This document shows positions 17,091-25,904 of a DNA stretch of 64,000 bases, in pieces. Under the pieces are notes generated by a model, which saw only the letters and a program-made list of their open reading frames with translations, had not been told where the DNA came from and searched no databases. The translations under genes and the position numbers were made by a program. The stretch comes from Lentilactobacillus fungorum (GTDB taxonomy: Bacteria; Bacillota; Bacilli; Lactobacillales; Lactobacillaceae). Within the stretch, counting starts at the first letter, position 1; each line of letters starts with the position of its first letter. The stretch is from NCBI RefSeq assembly GCF_016860605.1, contig NZ_BNJR01000010.1:62001-126000 (forward strand), written 5' to 3'.

Positions 17091-17137
17091 TGATACATCA
17101 GTCAAAAAGAGAATACCATGATCTGTTAGCGCTTTCA
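17090..17137 (-). promoter_or_regulatory. Symporter 1 promoter, cre site and operator
   Basis: On the minus strand TTGAAA (17138-17133) and TATTCT (17115-17110) are 17 bases apart. A perfect cre, TGAAAGCGCTAACA (17137-17124), overlaps the -35; the box CTGATGTATCAG (17101-17090) follows the -10. The same order is seen at symporter 2. Confidence 0.75.
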
Positions 17138-17139
17138 AC

Positions 17140-17540
17140 TATTTGTATGGATTAATTTTAAAAAATTTTTCTGACCGTGGGAATTCTCGCTAGTTCATTG
17201 GCCTTTAGGCATTGTTGATTCCTTAAAACAATAAAAGGAACGTCATAAAATAGTCTTCTTATTATTGCAAGATAAGAAAAAACTCAATCAGAAAATGACT
17301 AATACAACCCTTACCGTTCATGTATGGAAAAAAGAGGTGGGATTCAATATGTTAATTGGTTTTGAATTAGAAGATTGGCGGGTTTAAAATAATTGTTGAT
17401 TCCAAATGAGCGCCTAATGTTATAATTATATTGGAATACTTAAACCGGTTACATTAGAGGATTAACGTAGCCTTGATTTATGTGAGGGTATTTTAGTTAC
17501 AAATTGATAGGGTAAACATAGTTATTGGAGGGGATTATAA
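17140..17540. other. Long spacer upstream of the lectin-like gene
   Basis: AT-rich, without a reading frame. A TATAAT-like element occurs near 17421 (GTTATAATTAT) and could start the surface-protein transcript; no clear -35 or operator was found. Confidence 0.35.
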
Positions 17541-19848
17541 ATGTTGAATCATCATTCTAGGTTGCTGAATTCTCAACGTTATAGGGATCAGATGAGCAGT
17601 GGCGCAATTGTCAAGAAAATTACGGTTTCGTTAGGCATTAGTGCTGTGTTACTAATTGCACCAGCAGTATTGAGTACGGTAACGGGAAATCCTTCATTTG
17701 TGGGGGATCAATCAGTTGGGGGATCAATCAGTTGCTTTTGCTGCCGCTGATGATGGTACGTTAATAAATGTTACGAAAGATAATTTTGATGACTATTTTA
17801 CTGAACCTTCAGGAAATAATAACACGGCCAAATATGATCCAAATACAGGCATTATTAATATGGTTCAAGACGATTCGCCAAATTGGACTGCTCAAGCGGG
17901 GATGTCATTATTGAATGGTGTAATTGATATGTCTAAAAACTTTTCGATGCAAGGGGATATTGAGATTACACCAGGGTTTGATGGTACTACATATAGTGAC
18001 GGGGTACTGTTTGCGTTTCGTCCTGGAGACCCAACCCAAATTGGGAACCCTGGGGCAGGAATGGGTGTCGGCGGCATTCCTAACGCATTTGGAGTTACTT
18101 TAGATACTGCAGATTATGCAACCGACGAGGCTGGAAGAAGCGAAAAGGATCCAGGTACGCCTGCTAATCCCTATGTTTCCTTTTTCCAAAATATTGAGCG
18201 CCCAGATCTTACTGCCCATAATGCTACGGACATCTTACCGAATTCTGATTGGGTTAAACATTTACTTTCGGATAATAACAATCCACAAGGGTTAAGCTAT
18301 GACAACTTCGGCAAGGATAAATGGGTTCATTTTAACATCAGCATCAAGAACAAAGTCATGACTTATACGTTTACAACGGATAAGGCTGATGGTTCTCAAA
18401 GCTATACGGCCACCCGCGATTTTTCTGGTCAAATTTCTGATAAGAATCCGAATATGAGCTTAGCAATTTCATCTGGGGCACAGTCGTCGCAAGCTAATGT
18501 CAACGTAAAAATTGATTCGTTAACCTTTTCAGCTCAAGGGGTTGTAAATGTCGAGTATCTTGATGAAGATACTAATAATAAGATTGCTGATACGCAGACT
18601 TTAAGTGGTTCCTTAAAAGATACTGCAGTTATTGATCCCACTGAAATTCAAACTTTGAAAGACCAAGGTTATCGCCTGGACAGAGTGGAAGCACCCGCTG
18701 GATATGATTATAATCACGCAACGTTGCCGTTTGGTGGGACAGACAGTACGTCAACAATTCCATATACTGATGTCTTGCAGACGATTAAGTACTACTTTAA
18801 GAAAGATGCTGCAAAACAGATTAATGTTAATGTGATCCATGAAGATGCTGATAGCCATCAGGTAATTGGGCACTCTGACACGATAAATGGTCAGTTTGGC
18901 GAAACAAAAGCAATTCCTAGTCAATCAATTTCAGGTTATACGCCCGATAGCGCTAATCCAACTTCATTTAAGCTTGGAACCCTCAACGAAGATGGTTCAA
19001 CTCAAAAGACGATCTTCTTGTATTATCACAAGAATTCTTCAGCAACGGGTGGGGGCTTATCAGGTACGACAACCGCTAGCCCAGTTCAACCAACTAATAA
19101 TCAGTTGGCACCAACCACTAGCCAATCACCAGCTACACCAACAACTAGTGATGGGGTGGTTGCCAAGAAAGGTGAAGTCGTTTATGCCTTGAAGAAAATT
19201 TATATGTATAAAAACAATACTTTTAAGAAGACAGATCGGATTGCTACTTATGCCAAAAAGCCACGAATTAATCGGCCAATGTTTGTTGTGACCGACTATG
19301 CCCGTTCACAGCAGGGCCGTTTGCGTTACGTCGTCAGGGATATCAATCATCACAGTAAGACTTATGGCAAACGGGGGATGATTACCGCTAACTGGAACTA
19401 TGTCCGACCAGTATACTACCGGAGTACTTACAAAACCTTGACGGTAATTAGTCCACGTGGGGTCAATGAATATAAAAATAAGGACTTGACTGGCAAAGTC
19501 AGAAATTATAAACAAGGTACCCGGCTAAAAGTGAAGGGCTTTGTTAACCATCATTTAACGACTCGTTATGTTTTGAGTAATGGTCATTATGTCACTGGTA
19601 ATCGTAAGTTAGTTATTTCAGGTAAATATAAACAACCTAAGCAAATCAAGACTAAGAAGTCATTGTATCGGTATAACAATGTCAACCTTGGTAAGCGAAC
19701 CAAGTTGATTAAAAAGGGGACCATTTTAACTGTCAAAAAGTGGGCTTATTCGCACCCGTATTCGACAACTAATTTTGGCGCTAAACGGTATCAGATTGCT
19801 GGAGAATATGTGACGGCAAATTCACGATACGTAACAGTAATCAAATAG
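17541..19848 (+). pseudogene. Secreted lectin-like/MucBP surface protein, out of frame by a 16-bp tandem duplication
   Basis: Two overlapping frames make one gene. Codons 17541-17733 encode an N-terminus with a hydrophobic signal segment (ITVSLGISAVLLIAPAVL); the rest, read from frame +1, continues DQSVAFAAADDG to 19848. The break is an exact duplication of GGGGGATCAATCAGTT (17702-17717 and 17718-17733). Without one copy the gene is 763 codons with cleavage near AFAA. Domains then are: L-type lectin fold (DGVLFAFRPGDP, GIPNAFGVTLDT), two MucBP-like domains (VEYLDEDTN, VIHEDADSHQ), a Thr/Pro linker, and a DUF5776-type C-terminal region rich in Lys/Tyr (YVTGNRKLV), likely wall-associated. There is no LPXTG motif. 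GGAGGGG precedes ATG 17541. As read it is off; reversible loss of one copy would restore it. Confidence 0.85.
17702..17733. repeat. 16-bp perfect tandem duplication causing a frameshift
   Basis: Two adjacent copies of GGGGGATCAATCAGTT, both flanked by T on the left and G on the right. Sixteen is not a multiple of three, so gain or loss of one copy switches the downstream protein off or on. Confidence 0.95.
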
Positions 19849-20053
19849 TTTCGAGAATGGCAAGGATGTACTCGCCTGGCTACTATGACAATATTATGAA
19901 ATTACTACAATCAGTCATTATACCGGAATGGTAGCGAATACAATTGCGGCATATTAATTCTGTTATGAACTGTAATTATCATGAGATTTGCTGCTGGTTA
20001 ATTCAGAGGGGTAATCAACGTATAGGAAAAATCATATTTTGGAGGGATTAATT

Positions 20054-22348
20054 GTGAGAATAAGTAAAGGTGATAAGCACAATATTAAAAAATTAGTCGT
20101 GTGGTTAGCAATGATGACCGTCGCCATTTTGGTAGGCTTTGCAGGATTGTACCAAGGCTCAGCAACAGGTCGGGCCGATACAGCGGACAATAACCTGGCT
20201 GATATGACCTGGGGATTATTGCCCGCGGGTGAAGGCAAAACGTCAACGTCTTTGCCAAACTATTCGTATCTTCAAGGTTTTACAGTAAGTCCTCAAGACT
20301 GGAATCCTAGTGCACAAAACAGTCCATTTAGTGCAGATAAAGCAACATTGGCTAATCCTTACATCGTCGGAACTAGTGATCCTCATACCGTTAGTCTCCA
20401 AACAGATAAAGATGGAAATTATGTACCTTCGGATGCCAGAGTTGGTGACACGATCCAAGATGGGAACGGGGATACTAGATCATTTAAAGTGACGGGCTTT
20501 AAGCTGGGTGCTCATCCGCAGAGCATGAAAGCAGTTGATCCTAATCATTATGACTTTGATAAACTAGCGATTGAGTGCAACTATTTTGATTTTAAAGTCC
20601 AAGAAGTTAAACGCGATGGGACACCAGTTGATAAAACCGGTTTGAGAGTAGCGTATAATGGCACAAGCCAAACGCCGACTATTCTGGGCTTTGATCAGAT
20701 GACGGATTCAAATGATTTAGCGAAAGTCACAATTACGCCTAAGGGAACTGCCGGTCAAGGTTCAATGTTTACTGGATCGCAAACGTTGTATTTTGCCCTA
20801 AAGGCACCGACTCCTGGAAAGGAAGTACCGTTTAATACTACCTTTAATTATTCATATTCATCGGGCGGTTATTATGATAATTTGATTAATTTAAATCCAG
20901 GACCTAACTGGTTTCCCAAAGGATTTGGGCCGTCAGATAATGATGACGTTAAGAACGGGACGGTAGACAAGCCTATTCAGGTAACATTACCCACTAACGA
21001 TGCAAGTTTTAAATATGGGATAGCTGCTTATAACGCTAGTGAGATAAGTTTACCAATTACTGTTGATGGTAAATATGGTCTTAGTGTTGCAAGCGATAAT
21101 AATGGAAGTGATTATGCAGTTAGCGGATTTGACAAGTTACAATCTGGAACCACTGTTCCGTTTAAAATAACATACGAAAATGGTGACTACAGTTTAGTTT
21201 ATATTACATTCACTAAGGCAAATACAACCAATTCGATGACCGTAAATTATGTCGATAATGATGATAGTAACAAGGTCGTTGCAACCGACACGGTTTCAGG
21301 GAATGACGGTGCCACTGGGACATACGATGTTAATGCGGCAAAGAAAATTCCAGCAAATTATGAATTAGCTGGTGGTCAGTCAAGCACCATTGATTATACG
21401 ATTGCATCAGGTAAGACGCTGACAATTAACTTGAAGCACCAAACAGAATCTACAAAGGCAACTACTCACGCAATCATTAATTACGAAGGTGCTGGTAGTT
21501 TGACACCGGCTGCACATTCAATTGATGTTAACTGGTCGGCAACGAAGGACAAGGTAACTGGTGATACTTCAAATTGGTCAACTACTAATTTACCAGTGAC
21601 AATTCCAACACCAAATGTCACGGGATATACTGCTGATCATAATGCAGTAACATTTGATAAAGTTACTGGTCAGACAACTTCACCTGCTGACAAGTCAGTT
21701 ACGGTTCATTATACTGCTAACTCGACACCTTCAAATAATGGTGGTGGGACACTGGTTGTTACACCAATAACTTCGAATGCGTCAACCACTCCTTCAGCCA
21801 CTAACAATACCGCTACTTCCCCAATTACCGAAAAGCCAGCCACACCAACCATAACTGCACCAAGCTACGCTGCCAAAAAGGGCGCTGCAGTATACGCAAT
21901 CAAGAGCGTTTACATGTACAAAAACGCCAACTTCAAGAAGAACCAACGCATGGCTAAATATCCAAAAGCAAAACGGATTAACCGACCAATGTTCGTGGTG
22001 TTAGATTACAAACGTTCCACTAACGGCGCTTTGCGCTATAAAGTTTGCGATGTCAACCATGGCGATAAGACCGTTGGCAAAATTGGGTACATTACCGCAA
22101 ACCAGAAGTTCGTGGTTCGCGTATATTACTCAACCATGCCAAAGAATAAGAAATTGACAGTGATTGCCAAGAAAGGCGTCAATGCCTACCAAAACGTCAA
22201 TCTGACTAAGAAGGCCAAGCACTTCAGGAAGGGTGCTCGCATAACGGTGAAGAAGATTGTTAAGTATCATTTAACGACTCGTTATGTTTTGAATAACGGC
22301 CAGTATGTCACTGGTAATAAGAAACTGGTTATCCAAGGCAACTACTAA
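20054..22348 (+). CDS. Secreted MucBP/DUF5776-type surface protein
   Basis: A 764-residue secreted protein, paralogous at its C-terminus with the preceding gene. A basic start (RISKGDKHNIKK) and hydrophobic core (LVVWLAMMTVAILVGFAGLY) form the signal peptide, cleavage probably near ATGRAD. Residues about 30-390 are an unrecognised beta-rich region; then a MucBP-like domain (TVNYVDNDDSNKVV), a second mucin-binding-like module (THAIINYEGAG...), a Thr/Asn/Pro linker, and the Lys/Tyr-rich DUF5776-type region (VYMYKNANFKKNQRMAKYPKAK onward, YVTGNKKLV). Adhesion to mucus or polysaccharide is inferred. GTG 20054 follows GGAGGG with 8-base spacing; the in-frame TTG 20039 precedes that site. A terminator follows. 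Confidence 0.8.
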   Translation: MRISKGDKHNIKKLVVWLAMMTVAILVGFAGLYQGSATGRADTADNNLADMTWGLLPAGEGKTSTSLPNYSYLQGFTVSPQDWNPSAQNSPFSADKATLANPYIVGTSDPHTVSLQTDKDGNYVPSDARVGDTIQDGNGDTRSFKVTGFKLGAHPQSMKAVDPNHYDFDKLAIECNYFDFKVQEVKRDGTPVDKTGLRVAYNGTSQTPTILGFDQMTDSNDLAKVTITPKGTAGQGSMFTGSQTLYFALKAPTPGKEVPFNTTFNYSYSSGGYYDNLINLNPGPNWFPKGFGPSDNDDVKNGTVDKPIQVTLPTNDASFKYGIAAYNASEISLPITVDGKYGLSVASDNNGSDYAVSGFDKLQSGTTVPFKITYENGDYSLVYITFTKANTTNSMTVNYVDNDDSNKVVATDTVSGNDGATGTYDVNAAKKIPANYELAGGQSSTIDYTIASGKTLTINLKHQTESTKATTHAIINYEGAGSLTPAAHSIDVNWSATKDKVTGDTSNWSTTNLPVTIPTPNVTGYTADHNAVTFDKVTGQTTSPADKSVTVHYTANSTPSNNGGGTLVVTPITSNASTTPSATNNTATSPITEKPATPTITAPSYAAKKGAAVYAIKSVYMYKNANFKKNQRMAKYPKAKRINRPMFVVLDYKRSTNGALRYKVCDVNHGDKTVGKIGYITANQKFVVRVYYSTMPKNKKLTVIAKKGVNAYQNVNLTKKAKHFRKGARITVKKIVKYHLTTRYVLNNGQYVTGNKKLVIQGNY

Positions 22349-22361
22349 AAGCTAAAGTAAC

Positions 22362-22397
22362 AAAAGTGTTCGGTCAGCCGCCGGGCACTTTTTTTTG
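22362..22397 (+). terminator. Terminator of the surface-protein gene
   Basis: AAAAGTGTTCGG pairs with CCGGGCACTTTT and is followed by a run of eight T. Confidence 0.8.
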
Positions 22398-22666
22398 CCA
22401 TCTTTTGGTTTCAGTATGTTTTGAATTATGTCAAGGGTCATCCCCCATTTCATAAACGATGAAAGTGTAACGACATAAGATACATTATAGGATCATGGTT
22501 TAACGAATAACATTGAGTGGGGTGATAACTCATTAAGTAGTGCCATTAAGGAATTCTGATTGCGATTAAAACAAATCGATCAGCGCCTTTATTCAAAGCA
22601 TCCAGATTGAATCAGGATATCCACGTAAGCTTCATCGCAGCTATATAGATTCTGGTCAAACTAAAA
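22398..22666. other. Intergenic, no gene recognised
   Basis: No frame with a ribosome site. Short phrases could be decayed coding sequence, but I could not match them to a family. Confidence 0.35.
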
Positions 22667-22718
22667 ACGCCTTCTCAAGTAACCAAGCGTTAATTGGGCT
22701 TGGCTCCTTGAGAAGGCG
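22667..22718 (-). terminator. Terminator of symporter 2
   Basis: GCCTTCTCAAG/CTTGAGAAGGC with an inner CCAAGC/GCTTGG stem; on the minus strand it runs into GTTTTTAG. Confidence 0.8.
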
Positions 22719-22761
22719 GATAGCTAATATTTCGATTACAGCCGTCTGATTTGACGTAAAC

Positions 22762-24180
22762 CTATTTTTCTTCTGCTTCAGTATTCTCCGTATGAATCTT
22801 TTCAAGTTTAGCTGCGTTAGCCATTACTCGTTTTTTATTCAATGGGTAAAGGAAAATTAGGACTAGGGCAGCCAGTGCTAGACAAGCGGTTGGAACACCG
22901 GTTGCTAACATATAAATTCGATCGATGACTTGGGTCGTTTGGCGAACGCCACCACTAGTTGATGAGACATAGCCAATGAAGGTTAACATGAAGCCACCAA
23001 AGCCGCCAGCAATGGCCTGGGCAACTTTTCGGGCAAAGGAATTTACACCATAGACGATTCCATCTTCCCGGACGCCAGTTAAAACTTCGTGGTTATCAAT
23101 CACGTCAGTAATGAAGGCCCATACCATTAAGTTAAACACGCCAGCACCAAGGGAGCCTAGGAATAGCATGATTAGATAGAAACTTGCACTATGAGTGTGA
23201 ACAACCATGAGAATGGCGTACATGATTGCGCCAAAAATCAATGCGGTTACGGTACTTTCCTTTCGACCAAATCGCTGGGTCATCCAATTACTGAAAGGTG
23301 CCAGTAATAGAACGGTTGCAAAGTTCACAATCAGTGCCAGTGACATAGCGGTTTTGTTTTGGAAGTAGTCATTGAATAGGTAAGAAATTAGGGTTCCAGA
23401 GAGGTTTTGGTTCACTACCAAGATTAAGTCAACGAGGACTAAGATAATCAAAGCTTTATTTTCCAACATCCCTTTGACAAGCCGACCCATTGGCACTTTT
23501 TCACTTTTTTCGGTTCGAACTCGTTCAGTTGTCAGGTGAGTTGTCAATTCGTAGCAAATGTAACCGAGAATGGCACAAGCAACGACAACCCAGAAGAATC
23601 GGTTACCAGAAATCTTTTGGGAAGCGCCGACATACATAAACATCGGGATAATGTAACTGGTGATCGCACTTCCTAGCGCAGAGCCCATTGCCCGAAAAGT
23701 TGACAATGAGGTCTTGTCGTTAGGGCTGCTGCTGATAGCGGAGGCCATTGAGCCATAAGGGATGTTAACGGATGAATAAAAGATTCCCCAGGCTAGGTAA
23801 GTGATAAAGACATACGCCAATCGAGCACCAAGGGCCCAATCTTTTACAATTGGAACAAATAATAGAACCAGCGCAATGAGTAAGGGGTACTTCATGCGAT
23901 TAATCCACGGCTTAAACCGACCAATCTTATGAAGCTTACTATTATCAACTAGGCGGCCAACGGTGATATCTGCAAACGCGTCAACGAAACGAGCAATAAT
24001 AAACAGCACGCCAACTTGAGCGCCAGTAAGGCCTAAAACGTTCGTGTAGAAAATCATCAAGAACGAATTAACAACGTTAAATGAAAAGTTATTTCCGATA
24101 TCGCCAAACATATACCCAATTTTATCTTTAATACCAAATGGGTTAGCAGCTACCAGAATTGTTTTTTGTGTTTTATCCAA
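22762..24180 (-). CDS. GPH-family cation symporter (glycoside-pentoside-hexuronide), copy 2
   Basis: A 472-residue twelve-segment symporter, nearly identical along its length with the protein at 15526-16968; differences cluster in the N-terminal dozen residues, a few membrane segments (for example LVDLILVVNQNLSGT against LADLILVIFQNLSGT) and the C-terminal tail, which is shorter here. Hexuronide or glucuronate uptake is inferred from the family and from the shared GntR box. TTG 24180 follows AGGA by 10 bases; GTG 24189 is in frame but only 2 bases from it. Long leader with cre, promoter and operator upstream. The two copies bracket the secreted-protein pair, which suggests duplication around an insertion. 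Confidence 0.85.
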   Translation of the reverse strand: MDKTQKTILVAANPFGIKDKIGYMFGDIGNNFSFNVVNSFLMIFYTNVLGLTGAQVGVLFIIARFVDAFADITVGRLVDNSKLHKIGRFKPWINRMKYPLLIALVLLFVPIVKDWALGARLAYVFITYLAWGIFYSSVNIPYGSMASAISSSPNDKTSLSTFRAMGSALGSAITSYIIPMFMYVGASQKISGNRFFWVVVACAILGYICYELTTHLTTERVRTEKSEKVPMGRLVKGMLENKALIILVLVDLILVVNQNLSGTLISYLFNDYFQNKTAMSLALIVNFATVLLLAPFSNWMTQRFGRKESTVTALIFGAIMYAILMVVHTHSASFYLIMLFLGSLGAGVFNLMVWAFITDVIDNHEVLTGVREDGIVYGVNSFARKVAQAIAGGFGGFMLTFIGYVSSTSGGVRQTTQVIDRIYMLATGVPTACLALAALVLIFLYPLNKKRVMANAAKLEKIHTENTEAEEK

Positions 24181-24294
24181 GCTAGTCACATCCTAAATTA
24201 ATTATATTTGAATAATATCAAGTGCATAATTGTCCCAATGATCAATGATGGCTTAAGCAAAAAAACGGCCAGTTTTGATCCACTCCTTTCAAAA

Positions 24295-24344
24295 CTGATA
24301 CATCAGACAATTAGCATGATAACATTTTCAGATAACGCTTACAA
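24295..24344 (-). promoter_or_regulatory. Symporter 2 promoter, cre-like site and operator
   Basis: On the minus strand TTGTAA (24344-24339) and TATCAT (24321-24316) are 17 apart. TGTAAGCGTTATCT (24343-24330) matches cre except at the last base; CTGATGTATCAG (24306-24295) follows. AAAGGAGTGG lies just downstream although the gene starts about 115 bases later. Confidence 0.7.
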
Positions 24345-24380
24345 CCCAAAAATAAATAAATGATCATACTACTTGGTTAT

Positions 24381-24392
24381 TTGATATATCAG
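24381..24392. promoter_or_regulatory. Candidate GntR-type operator (TTGATATATCAG)
   Basis: Contains the perfect TGATATATCA core. It lies upstream of the symporter 2 promoter and about 350 bases before the divergent 2-hydroxyacid dehydrogenase gene. Confidence 0.55.
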
Positions 24393-24572
24393 AAGCGCTT
24401 AATAACGTCAGTTTGATTAGATGGATAAATTTGAAGTGAATAGTCGCTTAAATAGGAATATACCAATATTTTGCTAAATGAACGATGACTGATGTTTCGT
24501 AGTGACTTTGTAAGTGTAACCTTTAACTTTTTAATAACAGATATACAAGTATTTAATAAATAGCTTACGAAT

Positions 24573-24587
24573 CTGGTATATCACCAG
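24573..24587. promoter_or_regulatory. Candidate GntR-type operator (CTGGTATATCACCAG)
   Basis: CTGGT and ACCAG arms around a TATATC core; the first twelve bases fit the box set with one deviation. Its longer arms also resemble the TGGT-N-ACCA pattern of FadR-subfamily sites. Confidence 0.5.
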
Positions 24588-24658
24588 GGACCGTTAGTTT
24601 GGTCAAGCTGATTATTAAAAAAACAGATGAATCCGTTACCAATCTCGTAAAAAAGGCT

Positions 24659-24692
24659 TTGACAAGTCTTCATGAAAGAACTAGTATATCAG
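24659..24692 (+). promoter_or_regulatory. Promoter of the 2-hydroxyacid dehydrogenase gene with overlapping operator
   Basis: TTGACA (24659-24664) and TAGTAT (24682-24687) are 17 bases apart. The box CTAGTATATCAG (24681-24692) covers the -10 element. Confidence 0.65.
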
Positions 24693-24738
24693 TGTAAGCA
24701 TAAATATAATTTATTAATCTTTTAAAGGAGATTTTGAG

Positions 24739-25731
24739 ATGGAATACAACATCGCGGTAGTTAACTCAAATAGTTTTGGTCAGGTCTTTACCGAACATTG
24801 GCAGGAATTAGAAAAGATCGGCAAGGTTAAGCGCTTTATGCTGCCAACGGATATTGATGGCAAATCACTAGCAGAGAAGCTTCAGGGCTTTAACGTGATT
24901 ATTGCCAGCGTTACGCCGTTCTTTAACAAGGAATTCTTTGATAACAAGGATGAGTTATTGTTAATTTCTCGCCATGGCATTGGCTTTAACAACGTTGACC
25001 TGGAAGCTGCCAAAGCTCATGGCACCCAAGTGGCGATCGTTCCACAAAAGGTTGAACGAAATTCCGTTGCCGAAAATGAATTGGCTAATTTAATGGCATT
25101 GGTTCGCCAAGTGGTGCCATCATCTGAACGTGAACGCGCTGGTCGCTACGAAGATCGGGCCCAATTTATGGGGAATGAATTTAGCGGCAAGACCTTTGGG
25201 GTTATTGGCTGTGGCAACATCGGCAGTCGAGTCGCTGAATTGTTCAGTGTTTTTGGTGGGCCTGTATTGGTTAATGATCCTGATCCAGCAGTTGATTCCG
25301 AATGGTTTACCAATAACAACGTTGAGCGCGTTGATTTGGAGACCTTATTGAAGCGGTGTGATTATATTTCATTGAACGCTTCATTAAACGATACAAGCTT
25401 GCACATGATTAATGCCAAGACAATCAAGAACTTGAAGAAGGGCGCTTACATTTGTAATAATGCCCGAGGCGCGTTAGTCGAAGAAGATGCGATTAGTGAT
25501 GCCATTAAGTCAGGTCAGTTATCTGGGTACGCAGCTGACGCCATGGAAGTTGAACCCGTTAAGGCTGATCACCCATTTTTGAAGAACGACCGTATTTTGG
25601 TTACCCCACATACTTCTGCCTACACGTATGAATGTTTGCACGGTATGGGTGAAAAATGTGTAAGTGACGTTAGAGCCATTGTGGCTGGTAAGCGACCAGG
25701 TCGTGAGTTAACCCATTCTTTGGCTGACTAG
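24739..25731 (+). CDS. D-isomer-specific 2-hydroxyacid dehydrogenase (possible 2-ketogluconate reductase)
   Basis: NAD(P)-dependent reductase of 2-keto acids, 330 aa, cytoplasmic. The cofactor fold motif is GVIGCGNIG near residue 155; the catalytic triad is the R of NNARGALVEEDA, the E of DAMEVEPV and the H of VTPHTSAYT. AAAGGAG precedes the ATG. It lies 173 bases upstream of gntK and has an operator over its promoter, so reduction of 2-keto-gluconate to gluconate, followed by phosphorylation by GntK, is a reasonable reading; other sugar-acid ketones are equally possible. The family call is firm, the substrate is inference. Confidence 0.85.
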   Translation: MEYNIAVVNSNSFGQVFTEHWQELEKIGKVKRFMLPTDIDGKSLAEKLQGFNVIIASVTPFFNKEFFDNKDELLLISRHGIGFNNVDLEAAKAHGTQVAIVPQKVERNSVAENELANLMALVRQVVPSSERERAGRYEDRAQFMGNEFSGKTFGVIGCGNIGSRVAELFSVFGGPVLVNDPDPAVDSEWFTNNNVERVDLETLLKRCDYISLNASLNDTSLHMINAKTIKNLKKGAYICNNARGALVEEDAISDAIKSGQLSGYAADAMEVEPVKADHPFLKNDRILVTPHTSAYTYECLHGMGEKCVSDVRAIVAGKRPGRELTHSLAD

Positions 25732-25847
25732 TAAAATCGATTGAATCAATGATGCATGTTATCATTCATTAAAAAGCCAAATCCTCATCGGGCTTGAAGG
25801 GATCGCAATTACACCAAATGGTCGAGTCGGTAAAGCACGCCGATAAA

Positions 25848-25870
25848 CTGATATATCTGACCGGTATTCT
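25848..25870 (+). promoter_or_regulatory. Candidate gntK promoter with operator CTGATATATCTG
   Basis: The box (25848-25859) lies immediately upstream of a possible -10, TATTCT (25865-25870), 35 bases before the gntK start; the -35 is weak. Confidence 0.5.
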
Positions 25871-25904
25871 AATATCGCTGTCACATTAAAATGGAGATAT
25901 AAAA

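Noticed and set aside
15526-24180. Composite transposon, with the two symporters as flanking elements
   Set aside because: They are ordinary transporter genes in direct orientation, and no transposase or terminal repeats are visible.
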